A DNA stretch of 64,000 nucleotides from an uncultured Hymenobacter sp. (GTDB taxonomy: Bacteria > Bacteroidota > Bacteroidia > Cytophagales > Hymenobacteraceae): assembly GCA_913776615.1 (NCBI GenBank), contig CAJYPK010000048.1:1-64000 (forward strand). The letters run 5' to 3'. The notes beneath the pieces are model-generated. The model had not been told where the DNA came from and searched no databases. It saw only the letters and a list, made by a program, of their open reading frames with translations. Shown piece after piece: positions 51,986-60,589 of this stretch. The first letter of the stretch is position 1. Every line of letters starts with the position of its first letter. The translations under genes were made by a program, and so were the position numbers.

Positions 51986-52438
51986 CTAACCGGCGTAAAA
52001 CGGCTCCAGCCGGAAACGGTACACGCGGTAGCCCGAGCGGCCCACTACATACTCGTGCGCCACCACGCGCCACAGCCCCTCGTAGCGAAACTGCCACGCG
52101 GCGGGCGCGCCGTCGATGCGCCGGAATACGCGCACGGGCCAACCGGTTTCCTGGCTGCGGGCCAGGGCGCGGTTGCGGTGATTGAACTCCTGGTCGGTCA
52201 CCTGGCGGCCGGTCTGGGCGTCGCGCCCGCCGTGGCCGGCGTACCAGAAGTAGTCGTCGTGGATCTCGTCGTCCTCGTACTGGTCGGCGAGAATGATGCT
52301 CTCGGCCCCGTGCGCTACGGTGGCGCACACGCCGGCCCGGGGCGGCCGGTGCTGCCCGCGCAGCGATAAGTCGAGGCGCGAGGCGAATAGGTCGCCCGGC
52401 CGGGCCGTGCCCACGTGGCCGAAAACTGGCTGGGGCAT
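51986..52438 (-). CDS. Stand-alone SRA/YDG-domain protein
   Basis: A 150-residue protein consisting of one SRA (YDG) domain. The hallmark GAESIILADQYEDDEIHDDY and WYAGHGGRD, then QEFNHRNRALARSQETGWPV, align with the SRA half of the gene just upstream. SRA domains flip and bind modified cytosine. Two SRA proteins with starts four bases apart from each other suggest tandem duplication followed by loss (or never gain) of the nuclease. It may bind modified DNA alone or pair with the HNH protein. Confidence 0.88.
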   Translation of the reverse strand: MPQPVFGHVGTARPGDLFASRLDLSLRGQHRPPRAGVCATVAHGAESIILADQYEDDEIHDDYFWYAGHGGRDAQTGRQVTDQEFNHRNRALARSQETGWPVRVFRRIDGAPAAWQFRYEGLWRVVAHEYVVGRSGYRVYRFRLEPFYAG

Positions 52439-52442
52439 GGGC

Positions 52443-53339
52443 TCAGCGAAGTGGGCCGGCCTGCGGCTCGTAGAAATGGGTGCGATGGTAAGCCAGAAAC
52501 TCCGGCGCTACTACGTGCTGGCGGTGCTGCCGCAGTTGGCCGGCCAGGCCCAGCAGCGCGCCGCCGTCGGCCACGCCGAAGCTGCCGAGGTCGAACAGCA
52601 CGTGGTGGTTGGGGCACAAACACAATACGTTGGCCAGTACGTCGGGGCCGTGGTGCGGCGCGCCCAGCGGCCGGATGTGCGCCGCCTCGGCGTACGGCCC
52701 GGCGGGGCTGGCCAGCCGCTCGCCGCACACCTGGCAGTGGTAATCGTGCAGCAGCTTAACCCGGCGCGTAACGGCCGTGTCGCGCACCAGGCGCAGCGTG
52801 GTTGCCAGCCGGCGCGGGGCCGGGCCGTAGGCGGGCAGGGGTTCCTGCGCCGTGGGGAGGCCGGGCGCCTCGGCTGGCGCGGCCTTCTCCTCGGCCAGCT
52901 CTTCCAGGCGGAAGCGCCATACGCGGTGGCCCGAGCGGCCCGGCTCGGCCCAGTAGCTGGCGATGCGGTAGAGGCCGGCGTAGCGATAAAAGCTGCGGCC
53001 GGCCTCGGTCACCTTGCGCGTTACGCGCACGGGCAAGCCGGTGAGCACGTTGCGGGCCAACTCGCGGTTGGCCCCGGTCAGGGTTTGGTCGGCTACCTGC
53101 TGCTGGCTTTCGGCGCTGCGCCCGCCCCGGCCGGTGTAGATAATTACCGCGCCCAGGTCCTCATCGTCTTCGTAGCCACCCGAGAGCACGATGCTTTCGG
53201 CCCCCTCGCCCTGGCGGGCGCTGATGCCAGCCTGGGTTTGGCGGTGCACGCCGGCGCTCCACAGCTCCAGTCGATTGGCAAACTCGTGGCCGGGCGCGAT
53301 GCCCGGCACGGGGCCGAAAACAGAGGCAGACTTAGCCAT
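52443..53339 (-). CDS. SRA-HNH modification-dependent endonuclease
   Basis: A 298-residue fusion. An N-terminal SRA domain (about residues 8-150; GAESIVLSGGYEDDEDLGAV, IIYTGRGGR, DQTLTGANRELARN) is linked by a Pro/Ala stretch to a C-terminal HNH nuclease: CQVCGERL, AEAAHIRPLGAPHHGPDV and NVLCLCPNHHVLFD give the zinc cysteines and the H-N-H residues. Such fusions act as type IV restriction enzymes that cut DNA carrying modified cytosine. It lies four bases upstream of a stand-alone SRA gene and nine bases after an M16 protease gene. Confidence 0.92.
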   Translation of the reverse strand: MAKSASVFGPVPGIAPGHEFANRLELWSAGVHRQTQAGISARQGEGAESIVLSGGYEDDEDLGAVIIYTGRGGRSAESQQQVADQTLTGANRELARNVLTGLPVRVTRKVTEAGRSFYRYAGLYRIASYWAEPGRSGHRVWRFRLEELAEEKAAPAEAPGLPTAQEPLPAYGPAPRRLATTLRLVRDTAVTRRVKLLHDYHCQVCGERLASPAGPYAEAAHIRPLGAPHHGPDVLANVLCLCPNHHVLFDLGSFGVADGGALLGLAGQLRQHRQHVVAPEFLAYHRTHFYEPQAGPLR

Positions 53340-53347
53340 GCGGAAGG

Positions 53348-54583
53348 CTATTTCTCGGGCACGTACTGCAAAATGCTCAGGTTAGCCTCGGCCAGTACGT
53401 CGTTGGCCAGCTCGCGGAGCTGGCTGGTCGTCACGTTTTCGATGCGGGTAAAAATCTCACTCAGCGGCTCCACGCGGCCCAGGTCGAGGGTGCTTTTGCC
53501 CAGCAGCTGCATCAGGCCCGAATTGCTTTCCTCGCTCATGGCCAATTGACCCATGAGCTGATTTTTGGCCACGTGCAGCTGGCTCGTCGTCAATTCCTTC
53601 TCGCGCAGCAGCTTTAATTCTTTCTGCACCAGGCCCAGCGTGCGGTTGAGCTGCTTGGCTTCGGTGCCGAAGTAGATGCCAAACAGGCCGGTGTCGGTGT
53701 AGGGCGAGTACGAGCTGTCGATGGTGTACACCAGGCCGTACTTCTCGCGCACGGCCAGGTTGAGGCGCGAGTTCATGCCCGGCCCGCCCAGGATGTTGTT
53801 GAGCATGAAAAACGGTACCCGGCGCTCGTCGGTGATGGGGTAGGCGGGGCCGCCCACCAGGCAGTGCGCCTGGGTGATCGGCCGCTGCTCCACGCGGTCG
53901 CGGCGTACGTAGCCGCTGAAGGGCAGCCGCGCCCGCGGCCCCAGCCGGGCCGGAATGGGGGCTAAAAAGCGGTCGGCCAGCCGCTTCACTTCCTTGAAGG
54001 GAAGATTGCTCACCGAGCTGAAAATCAGCCGGTCGGTGCGTACGTTCTCGTCGTAGAAGGCGTGGAAGTCGGCCGTTTGGAAGCTGCTCACGCTCTCGCG
54101 GGTGCCCAGGATGTTGACGCCCAGCGGATGCTCGCCGTAGATGACGGTGTCGAAGTCATCGACGATGGCGTCTTCGGGCGCATCCTGGTACATGCTCATT
54201 TCTTCCAGAATTACGCCGCGCTCCTTCTCAACCTCCCGCTCCGGAAATATCGAATTGAACGTGAGATCGGTAAGCAACTCGAAAGCCCGCTCGAAGTGGG
54301 TGCTGAGCAGCGTGGCGTAGAAGCAGATTTTCTCCTTGGTCGTGTAGGCGTTGAGCTCGCCGCCCACGGTTTCGAGGCGATTAAGGATGTGAAACGACTT
54401 GCGCTTGCGCGTGCCCTTGAAGGCCATGTGCTCCCAGAAATGGGCCAGCCCCTGCTGGTGCGCCTGCTCGTCGCGCGAGCCGATGTCGAGCAAAAAGCCG
54501 CAGTGCGCGATTTTGGTGTGCGGCACTTCTTTGTGCAGCAGGCGGATGCCGTTGGGATATTCGAACTGGTGGTAATCAGACAT
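53348..54583 (-). CDS. M16 zinc peptidase (PqqL/mitochondrial-processing type)
   Basis: A 411-residue M16 peptidase. The inverted zinc motif HFWEH lies in QGLAHFWEHMAFKGT (the family usually has HFLEH), and the downstream glutamate in VEKERGVILEEM (E in ILEEM). A second homologous half without a zinc site follows (AYPITDERRVPFFMLNNIL, RLNLAVREKYGLVYTIDSSY). No signal peptide is seen, so it is cytoplasmic, or reaches the periplasm by another route. The tight spacing to the SRA-HNH gene (nine bases) suggests joint transcription, without an obvious functional link. Confidence 0.92.
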   Translation of the reverse strand: MSDYHQFEYPNGIRLLHKEVPHTKIAHCGFLLDIGSRDEQAHQQGLAHFWEHMAFKGTRKRKSFHILNRLETVGGELNAYTTKEKICFYATLLSTHFERAFELLTDLTFNSIFPEREVEKERGVILEEMSMYQDAPEDAIVDDFDTVIYGEHPLGVNILGTRESVSSFQTADFHAFYDENVRTDRLIFSSVSNLPFKEVKRLADRFLAPIPARLGPRARLPFSGYVRRDRVEQRPITQAHCLVGGPAYPITDERRVPFFMLNNILGGPGMNSRLNLAVREKYGLVYTIDSSYSPYTDTGLFGIYFGTEAKQLNRTLGLVQKELKLLREKELTTSQLHVAKNQLMGQLAMSEESNSGLMQLLGKSTLDLGRVEPLSEIFTRIENVTTSQLRELANDVLAEANLSILQYVPEK

Positions 54584-54786
54584 TGTAGCTATAAACCAAC
54601 GAAAGCAACAAAGTTCGCGCCTGGGCAGCGGCTTTTCGGCGCATCGCCGGATAATCGGCCGTCGAGCAGTCGGGAGTGGCGTTTTGGCAGAAACGGGTTA
54701 TGCTAAGGGAATAAGGCGAGCCGGGTAAAATGCTGCTTGCGTCAGCATGGCAGCTACTCGCCTTGTATAGCGCGCGGAGATAACTG

Positions 54787-55011
54787 CACTGGCGCGAGTT
54801 TAGGCGCAGCCGTAACTCGTGCCTACTCATGAGGTGGAGGCTGCGCCTCCACTGCCGCAACGCGGCAAGCTGGCATTGTTCCTGAAATTCAGTTTCTCTA
54901 CCTCACCAGATAACCGCTCTATCGCCGACTTGCCGCGTTGCGGCAGTGGAGGCGCAGCCTCCACTGCATGAGTAGGCACGAGTTACGGCTGCGCCTAAAC
55001 TCGCGCCAGTG
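54787..55011. repeat. Family D giant palindrome (D2)
   Basis: A 225-bp palindrome with near-perfect arms of about 90 bases each. CACTGGCGCGAGTTTAGGCG at 54787 pairs with the complement ending at 55011; inner modules are GTGGAGGCTGCGCCTCCAC and CTGCCGCAACGCGGCAAG. Each module is itself partly self-complementary. It lies between the M16 and M1 peptidase genes. Confidence 0.92.
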
Positions 55012-55051
55012 AGACTGGTAGCGGTAGTTTTCTATGCTGGCCTTCCACAAC

Positions 55052-55138
55052 CGTTGTCATGCTGACGCAGGAAGCCGCTTGTCAGGTCAAAACAAGTTGC
55101 GCCAGCAACTAAGCTGCCTCCTTCGTCAGCACGACGGG
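55052..55138. repeat. Family A variant palindrome (A5)
   Basis: Imperfect arms GTTGTCATGCTGACGCAGGA and CTCCTTCGTCAGCACGAC. It uses the GTCATGCTGACGAAGGAAGC variant also seen at 58009. It abuts the M1 peptidase stop. With D2 it fills the 562-bp gap; nothing else is seen in 54584-54786. Confidence 0.75.
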
Positions 55139-55145
55139 TAGTTTT

Positions 55146-57734
55146 CTAACGCGTCAGCTTCTCCGCCCGAAACAAATCATCCGCCGCTTGCAGCAACTTA
55201 TTGCGCAGCTGCGGATTATAAGCCGGGTGCGCCGCCAGAAATGCGCGCACCGTGCGCGCCGCCGCGGCCGATTGGTAGGAGCCCAGCGTCGCTTGCAGCC
55301 AGCCGGCGGGGAAGAAAATATCGCCCGTCTGCTGAATTTCTTCCAGCAGGTCGAGGCTGGCGGGCAGGTACTTTTCCGAGGTGGCCTGGCGCAGCGGGTG
55401 GTGCAGGTAGCCCAGGGCGCTCTGCACCCAGGCTTCTTTCTCGCGGTTTTTCTCGTCTTTGAGTGAGGCAAAAAACTGGTCGCGCACGGCCACGTCGGGC
55501 GAGAGGGCCGGCATCAGGAATTGCAGGCGCTGGCGGCGGTCGGTGTTGGTGATGCGGGCCAGCTGCTGGGCCAGAATGGGTTGCGGGGCCGCGTAGTCGC
55601 GCACGGCCAGCGCCAGGGCCAGGGCGGTGTAGTCGTCCTCGGTCAGCTTCACCTGCGCGGGGGCTTTCTGGCTGAGCCAGATCTGGTACAGGCGCTGCTG
55701 GGCCTCGGGCGTGAGGGCGATGCTCTGGTAGGCTTTGAAGTACAGTTTCTGCTCGCCGGGCCTGGGCTGGGCCAGCAGGGCTTGCCAGAGGGCTTTTTCG
55801 AGCGCGGGAGCCAGGGCGGTACGCTCGGCGGGCCGCAGAAATTGCCAGTAAATGGCGCTTACCTGGCCGGTGAGGAGCTTGATGTTGAGGTCGTTCGTTT
55901 CGTGCGCCATCTGCGCCACGAGGCGGTCGAGCAGCGGGCGCGGGGCCAGTCCCCGGTCGGCCAGCATGTTTTCGTAGAGGGCAATGTAGGTGCTGGCGCG
56001 GGCCACCGGGTCGGCCAGGTCGGCCAGGTGGTCGGCGGCCGACTGCGGCACCGGGAATACCCCGTAGCCCAGGCCCTGCGAGTTGAGCAGCACGTAGCTG
56101 GGGGCGCCTTTGCCGGCGGGCAGCGGCACGGTCACTTCGCGTTGGCTCATGTTGACAGGCAGCCGCACGGCCCCGCCGGGGTACGTGGCCAGCACCTCAA
56201 ACTGCTGGGGCCAGAGGCGGTCGGAGCTATCCTCGGCGCGCTGCCGGATGACGAGCTGCTTCGCCCCCGCTTGTAGCTCATAGTCGAACACCGGCCGGCC
56301 GGGCTGATTCACCCACACCTGGTTCCAGGCGGCGAGGTCGGCGGGCGTGTGGGCGTCGAGAATGGCGATGAGGTCGGGCCAGGTGGCATTGCCGTGGGCG
56401 TACTTTTTCAAGTATTCGCGCACCCCAGCCTGGAAGGGCTGCTCGCCCATCAGCAGCTCCAGCTGGCGCATCATGATGGGTGCCTTGTGGTAGATGATAC
56501 TGCCGTAGAGCGAGCCGGCTTCCTGCAAGTTTTCGAGCGGCTGCCGGATGGGATTGGCGCCGGCGGTGCGGTCCACGGCGTAGGCGGCGGGGTAGTGGTC
56601 GGTTACGAACTTGAGCAGCTGCGCCGAGCCGCCCGCCGCCTCGGGGTTCAGCTTATCAGCCATGAAGTTGGCGAAGACCTCCTTCATCCACACGTCGTTG
56701 AACCACTGCATGGTGACGAGGTCGCCAAACCACATGTGAGCCGTTTCGTGGCCGATGAGATTCTGGCGGGCCAGCAGCTGGTCCTTGGTCGCGCCCTCGT
56801 CCAAAAACAGCGTACTGGCCTTGTAGTCAATATTGCCGACGTGCTCCATGCCCCCGTACTGAAAGTCGGGAATGGCCGTGAAGTCGAATTTCTGAAACGG
56901 GTAGGCAATGCCCGTGTAGCTTTCCAAGAACGCCAGCGCCTCGCCGTGCAGCCGGAAAATGGCCGGCATGCTCAGCCGAATTTTAGTCGTGTCGGTTTCG
57001 CGGTGCAGAAAATTCATGGGCCGGCCGCTCACCTGCCGTGTCACCCGCTGAAACTTGCCCGCCGCGAACGAAAACAGGTACGTGCTGATGGAATCCGACG
57101 GAATAAACTGGGTGGTTTTACTGCTGTCGGTGCCCGCCCAGCGCGAGTTAGCCACGGTTTTCCAGCCCGGCGGCACCGTGAGCGCCAGCGCGAAGGTGGC
57201 CTTCAGATTGGGCTGGTCGAATACCGGCACTACCGTGCGCGCCCGGTCGGGCACGAGCAGGGTGTAGAGGTAATCGGCGTTGCGGTTGAGCGACAAATCG
57301 CCGGCATCGAGGCTGATTTTTACCACGTTATCACCCACCCGCAGCGCGGCGGCGGGTAGTACGAGGTGTTCCTGACGGTAGTCGATGGGAACGGGCTGGC
57401 CGTTGATAGCCAGCGCGCGCAGCTGGCTGGCCTGGCCCTTAAAATCAAGCTGCACCGGGGCGCGGTTGTCGCGCAGGCGGAAGGATACCGTTTCCTCGGC
57501 CTGCACGGGGGCGGCCTTGCTGGCGGGTACGGTCAGGCGCAGCTCATAAGCCACCCGGCTAATGAACTGCTTGCGAAACTCGGCCAGCTCGCGGCTTACG
57601 CCGGGCACCACGGCCGGGGCGGATACGGGCGCGGCCGTAACAGTAGCTTGGGTAGTAGGGTAGGATGCCCGCTGGCAGGCTGCGGCGAGCAGCAGGCCGC
57701 CGAGCGTCCCATATTTACGGTAAGTAGAAATCAT
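55146..57734 (-). CDS. M1-family aminopeptidase (lipoprotein)
   Basis: An 862-residue zinc aminopeptidase. The zinc motif HETAH with the third ligand E in VFANFMAD lies at GHETAHMWFGDLVTMQWFND; the substrate-binding GxMEN motif here reads YGGMEHVGNID, with H in place of N. A lipoprotein signal (LGGLLLAAACQRAS) predicts an anchored periplasmic protein. The N-terminal beta domain (RELAEFRKQFISRVAYELRL) and the long C-terminal helical domain fit the family. The ATG at 57734 is preferred; 35 upstream codons read into repeat sequence. Confidence 0.93.
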   Translation of the reverse strand: MISTYRKYGTLGGLLLAAACQRASYPTTQATVTAAPVSAPAVVPGVSRELAEFRKQFISRVAYELRLTVPASKAAPVQAEETVSFRLRDNRAPVQLDFKGQASQLRALAINGQPVPIDYRQEHLVLPAAALRVGDNVVKISLDAGDLSLNRNADYLYTLLVPDRARTVVPVFDQPNLKATFALALTVPPGWKTVANSRWAGTDSSKTTQFIPSDSISTYLFSFAAGKFQRVTRQVSGRPMNFLHRETDTTKIRLSMPAIFRLHGEALAFLESYTGIAYPFQKFDFTAIPDFQYGGMEHVGNIDYKASTLFLDEGATKDQLLARQNLIGHETAHMWFGDLVTMQWFNDVWMKEVFANFMADKLNPEAAGGSAQLLKFVTDHYPAAYAVDRTAGANPIRQPLENLQEAGSLYGSIIYHKAPIMMRQLELLMGEQPFQAGVREYLKKYAHGNATWPDLIAILDAHTPADLAAWNQVWVNQPGRPVFDYELQAGAKQLVIRQRAEDSSDRLWPQQFEVLATYPGGAVRLPVNMSQREVTVPLPAGKGAPSYVLLNSQGLGYGVFPVPQSAADHLADLADPVARASTYIALYENMLADRGLAPRPLLDRLVAQMAHETNDLNIKLLTGQVSAIYWQFLRPAERTALAPALEKALWQALLAQPRPGEQKLYFKAYQSIALTPEAQQRLYQIWLSQKAPAQVKLTEDDYTALALALAVRDYAAPQPILAQQLARITNTDRRQRLQFLMPALSPDVAVRDQFFASLKDEKNREKEAWVQSALGYLHHPLRQATSEKYLPASLDLLEEIQQTGDIFFPAGWLQATLGSYQSAAAARTVRAFLAAHPAYNPQLRNKLLQAADDLFRAEKLTR

Positions 57735-57777
57735 GCGAAGGCGTGAGCGAGAAACGAGGCTAAATAGCAAAATTCGT

Positions 57778-57801
57778 CCGTCATGCTGAGCTTGCGAAGC
57801 A
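57778..57801. repeat. Half of family A palindrome
   Basis: CCGTCATGCTGAGCTTGCGAAG, a single arm. Together with a variant arm at 58009-58034 it flanks palindrome B5, as if B had entered the loop of an A-type element. Confidence 0.6.
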
Positions 57802-57858
57802 TTTTCTTGACACCGAAGCTTTTTTGACAGCTGCATACATTACAGCAGCTCTTAGGTT

Positions 57859-57959
57859 AGCGTACTGCTGGTAACACCAAGCTCCAGCTTGGTGATTTGT
57901 CCGGCGAGCACACCCTAACGCCTCACCAAGCTGGAGCTTGGTGTTACCAGCAGTACGCT
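57859..57959. repeat. Family B palindrome (B5)
   Basis: Core GTAACACCAAGCTCCAGCTT and complement. Arms extend outward by a further 12 bases of locus-specific inverted sequence (AGCGTACTGCTG at 57859 against CAGCAGTACGCT ending 57959). Confidence 0.92.
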
Positions 57960-58008
57960 GGCTTGGGAATAGCTTCAAGTGAGCAAATCAGGCGCAAGCG
58001 GCTGGAAG

Positions 58009-58034
58009 AAGATGCTTCCTTCGTCAGCATGACA
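58009..58034. repeat. Variant half of family A palindrome
   Basis: GATGCTTCCTTCGTCAGCATGA, the variant A arm also seen in A5, 40 bases before pxpB. Confidence 0.6.
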
Positions 58035-58074
58035 GGGGATTTAATAAACTTTTCAAAAGTAACCGGCTATCCTC

Positions 58075-58794
58075 ATGACTGACCCTAACGCCGCGCCGCA
58101 TTTCTACCCGCTCAGCGACGCGGCCGTGGTGCTGGAGTTCGGTCAAGCCATTGACCCGGCCACCCACCAGCTCATCCGGGCCTTTGCCCAGCTCCTGGCC
58201 CAATACCCGCCGCCCGGCCTGCGCGAGGTTGTGCCAGCCTTCACCACGCTCACCGTGTACTACGACCCCTGGGCACTGCGCCACAGCCGCGCTGAACTGC
58301 CCTACGAGCAAATGGTGGGCGCCTTGCAAGGCCTGTTGCCCACCGCCCAGGCCGCCGCAACCATCGCCGCGCCCGGCCCGCTGGTCGAAATCCCGGTGTG
58401 CTACGGCGGCGACTACGGCCCCGACCTGGAGCTGGTAGCCCGCCACGCGCAGCTCTCGACGGCGGAAGTCATTGCCCGCCACGCCGCCCCCGAGTATCTG
58501 GTGTACATGGTCGGTTTCGCGCCCGGCTTTCCTTATCTCGGCGGGCTCGATGCGCGGCTGGCGACCCCGCGCCGGGCGCAGCCCCGGCCTTTGGTGCCGG
58601 CCGGCGCGGTGGGCATCGCGGGGGCGCAAACCGGCATCTACTCGCTGCCCACGCCGGGCGGCTGGCAGCTTATCGGACGCACGCCCCGGCGGCTGTTCGA
58701 CCCGGTCCGCACCCCGCCCAGCCTGCTGCAAGCCGGCGACCGGCTGCGCTTCGTACCCATCTCAGTAACGGCATTTTCGCGCCTGAACGCATGA
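58075..58794 (+). CDS. pxpB: 5-oxoprolinase subunit B
   Basis: A 239-residue subunit of the ATP-dependent 5-oxoprolinase (KipI/PxpB family). Signatures: YPLSDAAVVLEFGQAIDP at the N-terminus, VGFAPGFPYLGGLD in the middle, RAQPRPLVPAGAVGIAGAQTGIY and PGGWQLIGRTPRRLFDP near the end. With PxpA and PxpC it converts 5-oxoproline (pyroglutamate), a damage product of glutamine and glutamate, to glutamate. Its stop overlaps the pxpC start (ATGA). Confidence 0.95.
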   Translation: MTDPNAAPHFYPLSDAAVVLEFGQAIDPATHQLIRAFAQLLAQYPPPGLREVVPAFTTLTVYYDPWALRHSRAELPYEQMVGALQGLLPTAQAAATIAAPGPLVEIPVCYGGDYGPDLELVARHAQLSTAEVIARHAAPEYLVYMVGFAPGFPYLGGLDARLATPRRAQPRPLVPAGAVGIAGAQTGIYSLPTPGGWQLIGRTPRRLFDPVRTPPSLLQAGDRLRFVPISVTAFSRLNA

Positions 58795-59795
58795 GCCTCA
58801 CTGTTCTAAAGCCCGGCCTGCTCACCACGGTGCAGGACCTTGGCCGCTTCGGCTATCAGCAGGCCGGGCTCGTCGTCGGCGGTGCCCTCGACGCCGTGGC
58901 CCTGCGCACGGCCAATCTCCTCGTCGGTAATCCCGAAACTGCCGCCGGCCTCGAAATCACCCTGCGCGGCCCCCACCTGCGCCTGCTGGCCGATACTCTA
59001 TTGGCCCTCACCGGCGCCGACCTAGGCGCGAGTATCAGCGGCCAGCCCGTGCCGCTGGGCCGACCGGTGGCCGTGCGCGCCGGTACCGTGCTGGCTTTCG
59101 ATAAGCCCACCGCCAGCGGCCGGGCCTGGCTGGCCGTGGCGGGCGGCGTGGCCGTGCCGCCGGTGCTGGGTAGCCGGGCCACCTACCTGCGCGCCGCGCT
59201 GGGCGGGCTGGGCGGCCGGGCGCTGCGGGCCGGCGACGAGCTACCGGTAGGGGAGTGGTCCGCCGCCGCGCAACGGTTATTCAACCAATTGCAACCCACC
59301 GCCGCTGGCGGGGTCGCTGCCCGCTGGCACGTTGCCCAGGAGCCGCTGGCTTCGCCTGGCGCTCCGCTGGTGGTGCGTGCCCTGCCTGGCCCCGAATACG
59401 AGCAGTTTTCGCCCGCGAGCCAGCGGGCTTTCTGGGCTGAGTCCTTCACCGTGACCCCGGCGGCCGACCGCATGGGAGCCCGGCTCAGCGGCCCACCGCT
59501 GGAGCGCCTGGCGAGTGCCGAGCTGCTGTCGAGCGCCGTCACGTTTGGTACGGTGCAGGTGCCCGCCGGGGGCCAACCCATCGTACTGCTGGCCGATTGC
59601 CAGACTACCGGCGGCTACCCGCGCCTGGCCCAGGTCATCACCGCCGACCGCGGCCGGCTGGCCCAGGCGCTGCCGGGTGCGCAGCTGCGGTTCGCTCCAG
59701 TAACGCTGGCCGAGGCCCAGGCGCAGTATCTTGCGCAGGAGCAGCATATCGACGCCTTGGCGCGGGCTGTTTACTTGCAATCACTGCGACTATGA
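58791..59795 (+). CDS. pxpC: 5-oxoprolinase subunit C
   Basis: A 334-residue KipA/PxpC-family subunit. The opening LTVLKPGLLTTVQDLGRFGY and GGALDAVALRTANLLVGNP are typical; RALPGPEYEQFSP and SAVTFGTVQVPAGGQPIVLL plus ADCQTTGGYPRLAQVI complete the family signature. Start ATG at 58791 overlaps the pxpB stop by four bases (ATGA) and its own stop overlaps the pxpA start. Confidence 0.96.
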   Translation: MSLTVLKPGLLTTVQDLGRFGYQQAGLVVGGALDAVALRTANLLVGNPETAAGLEITLRGPHLRLLADTLLALTGADLGASISGQPVPLGRPVAVRAGTVLAFDKPTASGRAWLAVAGGVAVPPVLGSRATYLRAALGGLGGRALRAGDELPVGEWSAAAQRLFNQLQPTAAGGVAARWHVAQEPLASPGAPLVVRALPGPEYEQFSPASQRAFWAESFTVTPAADRMGARLSGPPLERLASAELLSSAVTFGTVQVPAGGQPIVLLADCQTTGGYPRLAQVITADRGRLAQALPGAQLRFAPVTLAEAQAQYLAQEQHIDALARAVYLQSLRL

Positions 59796-60589
59796 TGCTA
59801 GCGGCTACCGTTGATTTAAACTGCGATATGGGCGAAAGCTTCGGAACCTGGACGCTGGGCCAGGATGCCGAAATCATGCCCCTGATAACCTCGGCCAACG
59901 TGGCCTGCGGCTTCCACGCCGGCGACCCCGGCGTGATGCGCCAAACCGTGCGCCGGGCGCTGGCCCAGGGGGTGGCCATTGGGGCGCACCCCGGCCTGCC
60001 CGATTTGGTGGGTTTCGGCCGGCGCAACATGGATATTTCGGCCGAAGAGGCCTTCGACATGACGGTGTACCAGCTCGGCGCGCTGGCGGCCGTGGTGCGC
60101 GCCGAGGGTGCTCACCTGCACCACCTCAAGCCCCACGGCGCGCTCTACAACATGGCCGCCACCAATGCCGCCCTGGCCGAAGCCATTGCCGAGGCCGTGT
60201 ATAAGGTGCAGCCCGAGCTGCTGCTCTACGGCCTGGCCGGCTCGGAACTAACCAAGGCGGGCGAGAAAATCGGCCTGCGTACCGCCCACGAGGTATTTGC
60301 CGACCGCACGTACCAGGCCAACGGGACGCTCACGCCGCGCCGCCAGCCCGACGCGCTCATTACCAGCTCCGAAGCCGCTATTGCTCAGGTGCTGGGCATG
60401 GTGCAGGGTGGCTGGGTGCGCACCCAGCAGGGCTCGGAAGTCGCCATTCGGGCCGATACCGTGTGCCTGCACGGCGACGGGGCCCACGCCCTGGAATTTG
60501 CTCGCCAACTGCGGGCGGCGCTGGCCCAGGCCGGCGTGGTCGTGCAGGCCGGCGGCGGAGCGCTCACCCCAGTGCCCAGCAGCCGATGA
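59792..60589 (+). CDS. pxpA: 5-oxoprolinase subunit A
   Basis: A 265-residue LamB/YcsF-family subunit. Signatures: VDLNCDMGESFGTW at the N-terminus, SANVACGFHAGDPGVM, GAHPGLPDLVGFGRR, HLKPHGALYN, and VCLHGDGAHALEFARQLR near the end. Start ATG at 59792 (followed by a second ATG) overlaps the pxpC stop. The stop TGA overlaps the next gene's ATG (ATGA). Confidence 0.96.
   Translation: MMLAATVDLNCDMGESFGTWTLGQDAEIMPLITSANVACGFHAGDPGVMRQTVRRALAQGVAIGAHPGLPDLVGFGRRNMDISAEEAFDMTVYQLGALAAVVRAEGAHLHHLKPHGALYNMAATNAALAEAIAEAVYKVQPELLLYGLAGSELTKAGEKIGLRTAHEVFADRTYQANGTLTPRRQPDALITSSEAAIAQVLGMVQGGWVRTQQGSEVAIRADTVCLHGDGAHALEFARQLRAALAQAGVVVQAGGGALTPVPSSR

Noticed and set aside
52293..53549. Plus-strand frame of 418 codons over the SRA genes
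   Set aside because: Antisense shadow of GC-rich coding DNA; the minus-strand frames have clear SRA and HNH motifs.
53348..54583. M16 protease as a partner of the SRA restriction genes
   Set aside because: Close spacing only; I know of no functional link and related proteases are common housekeeping enzymes.
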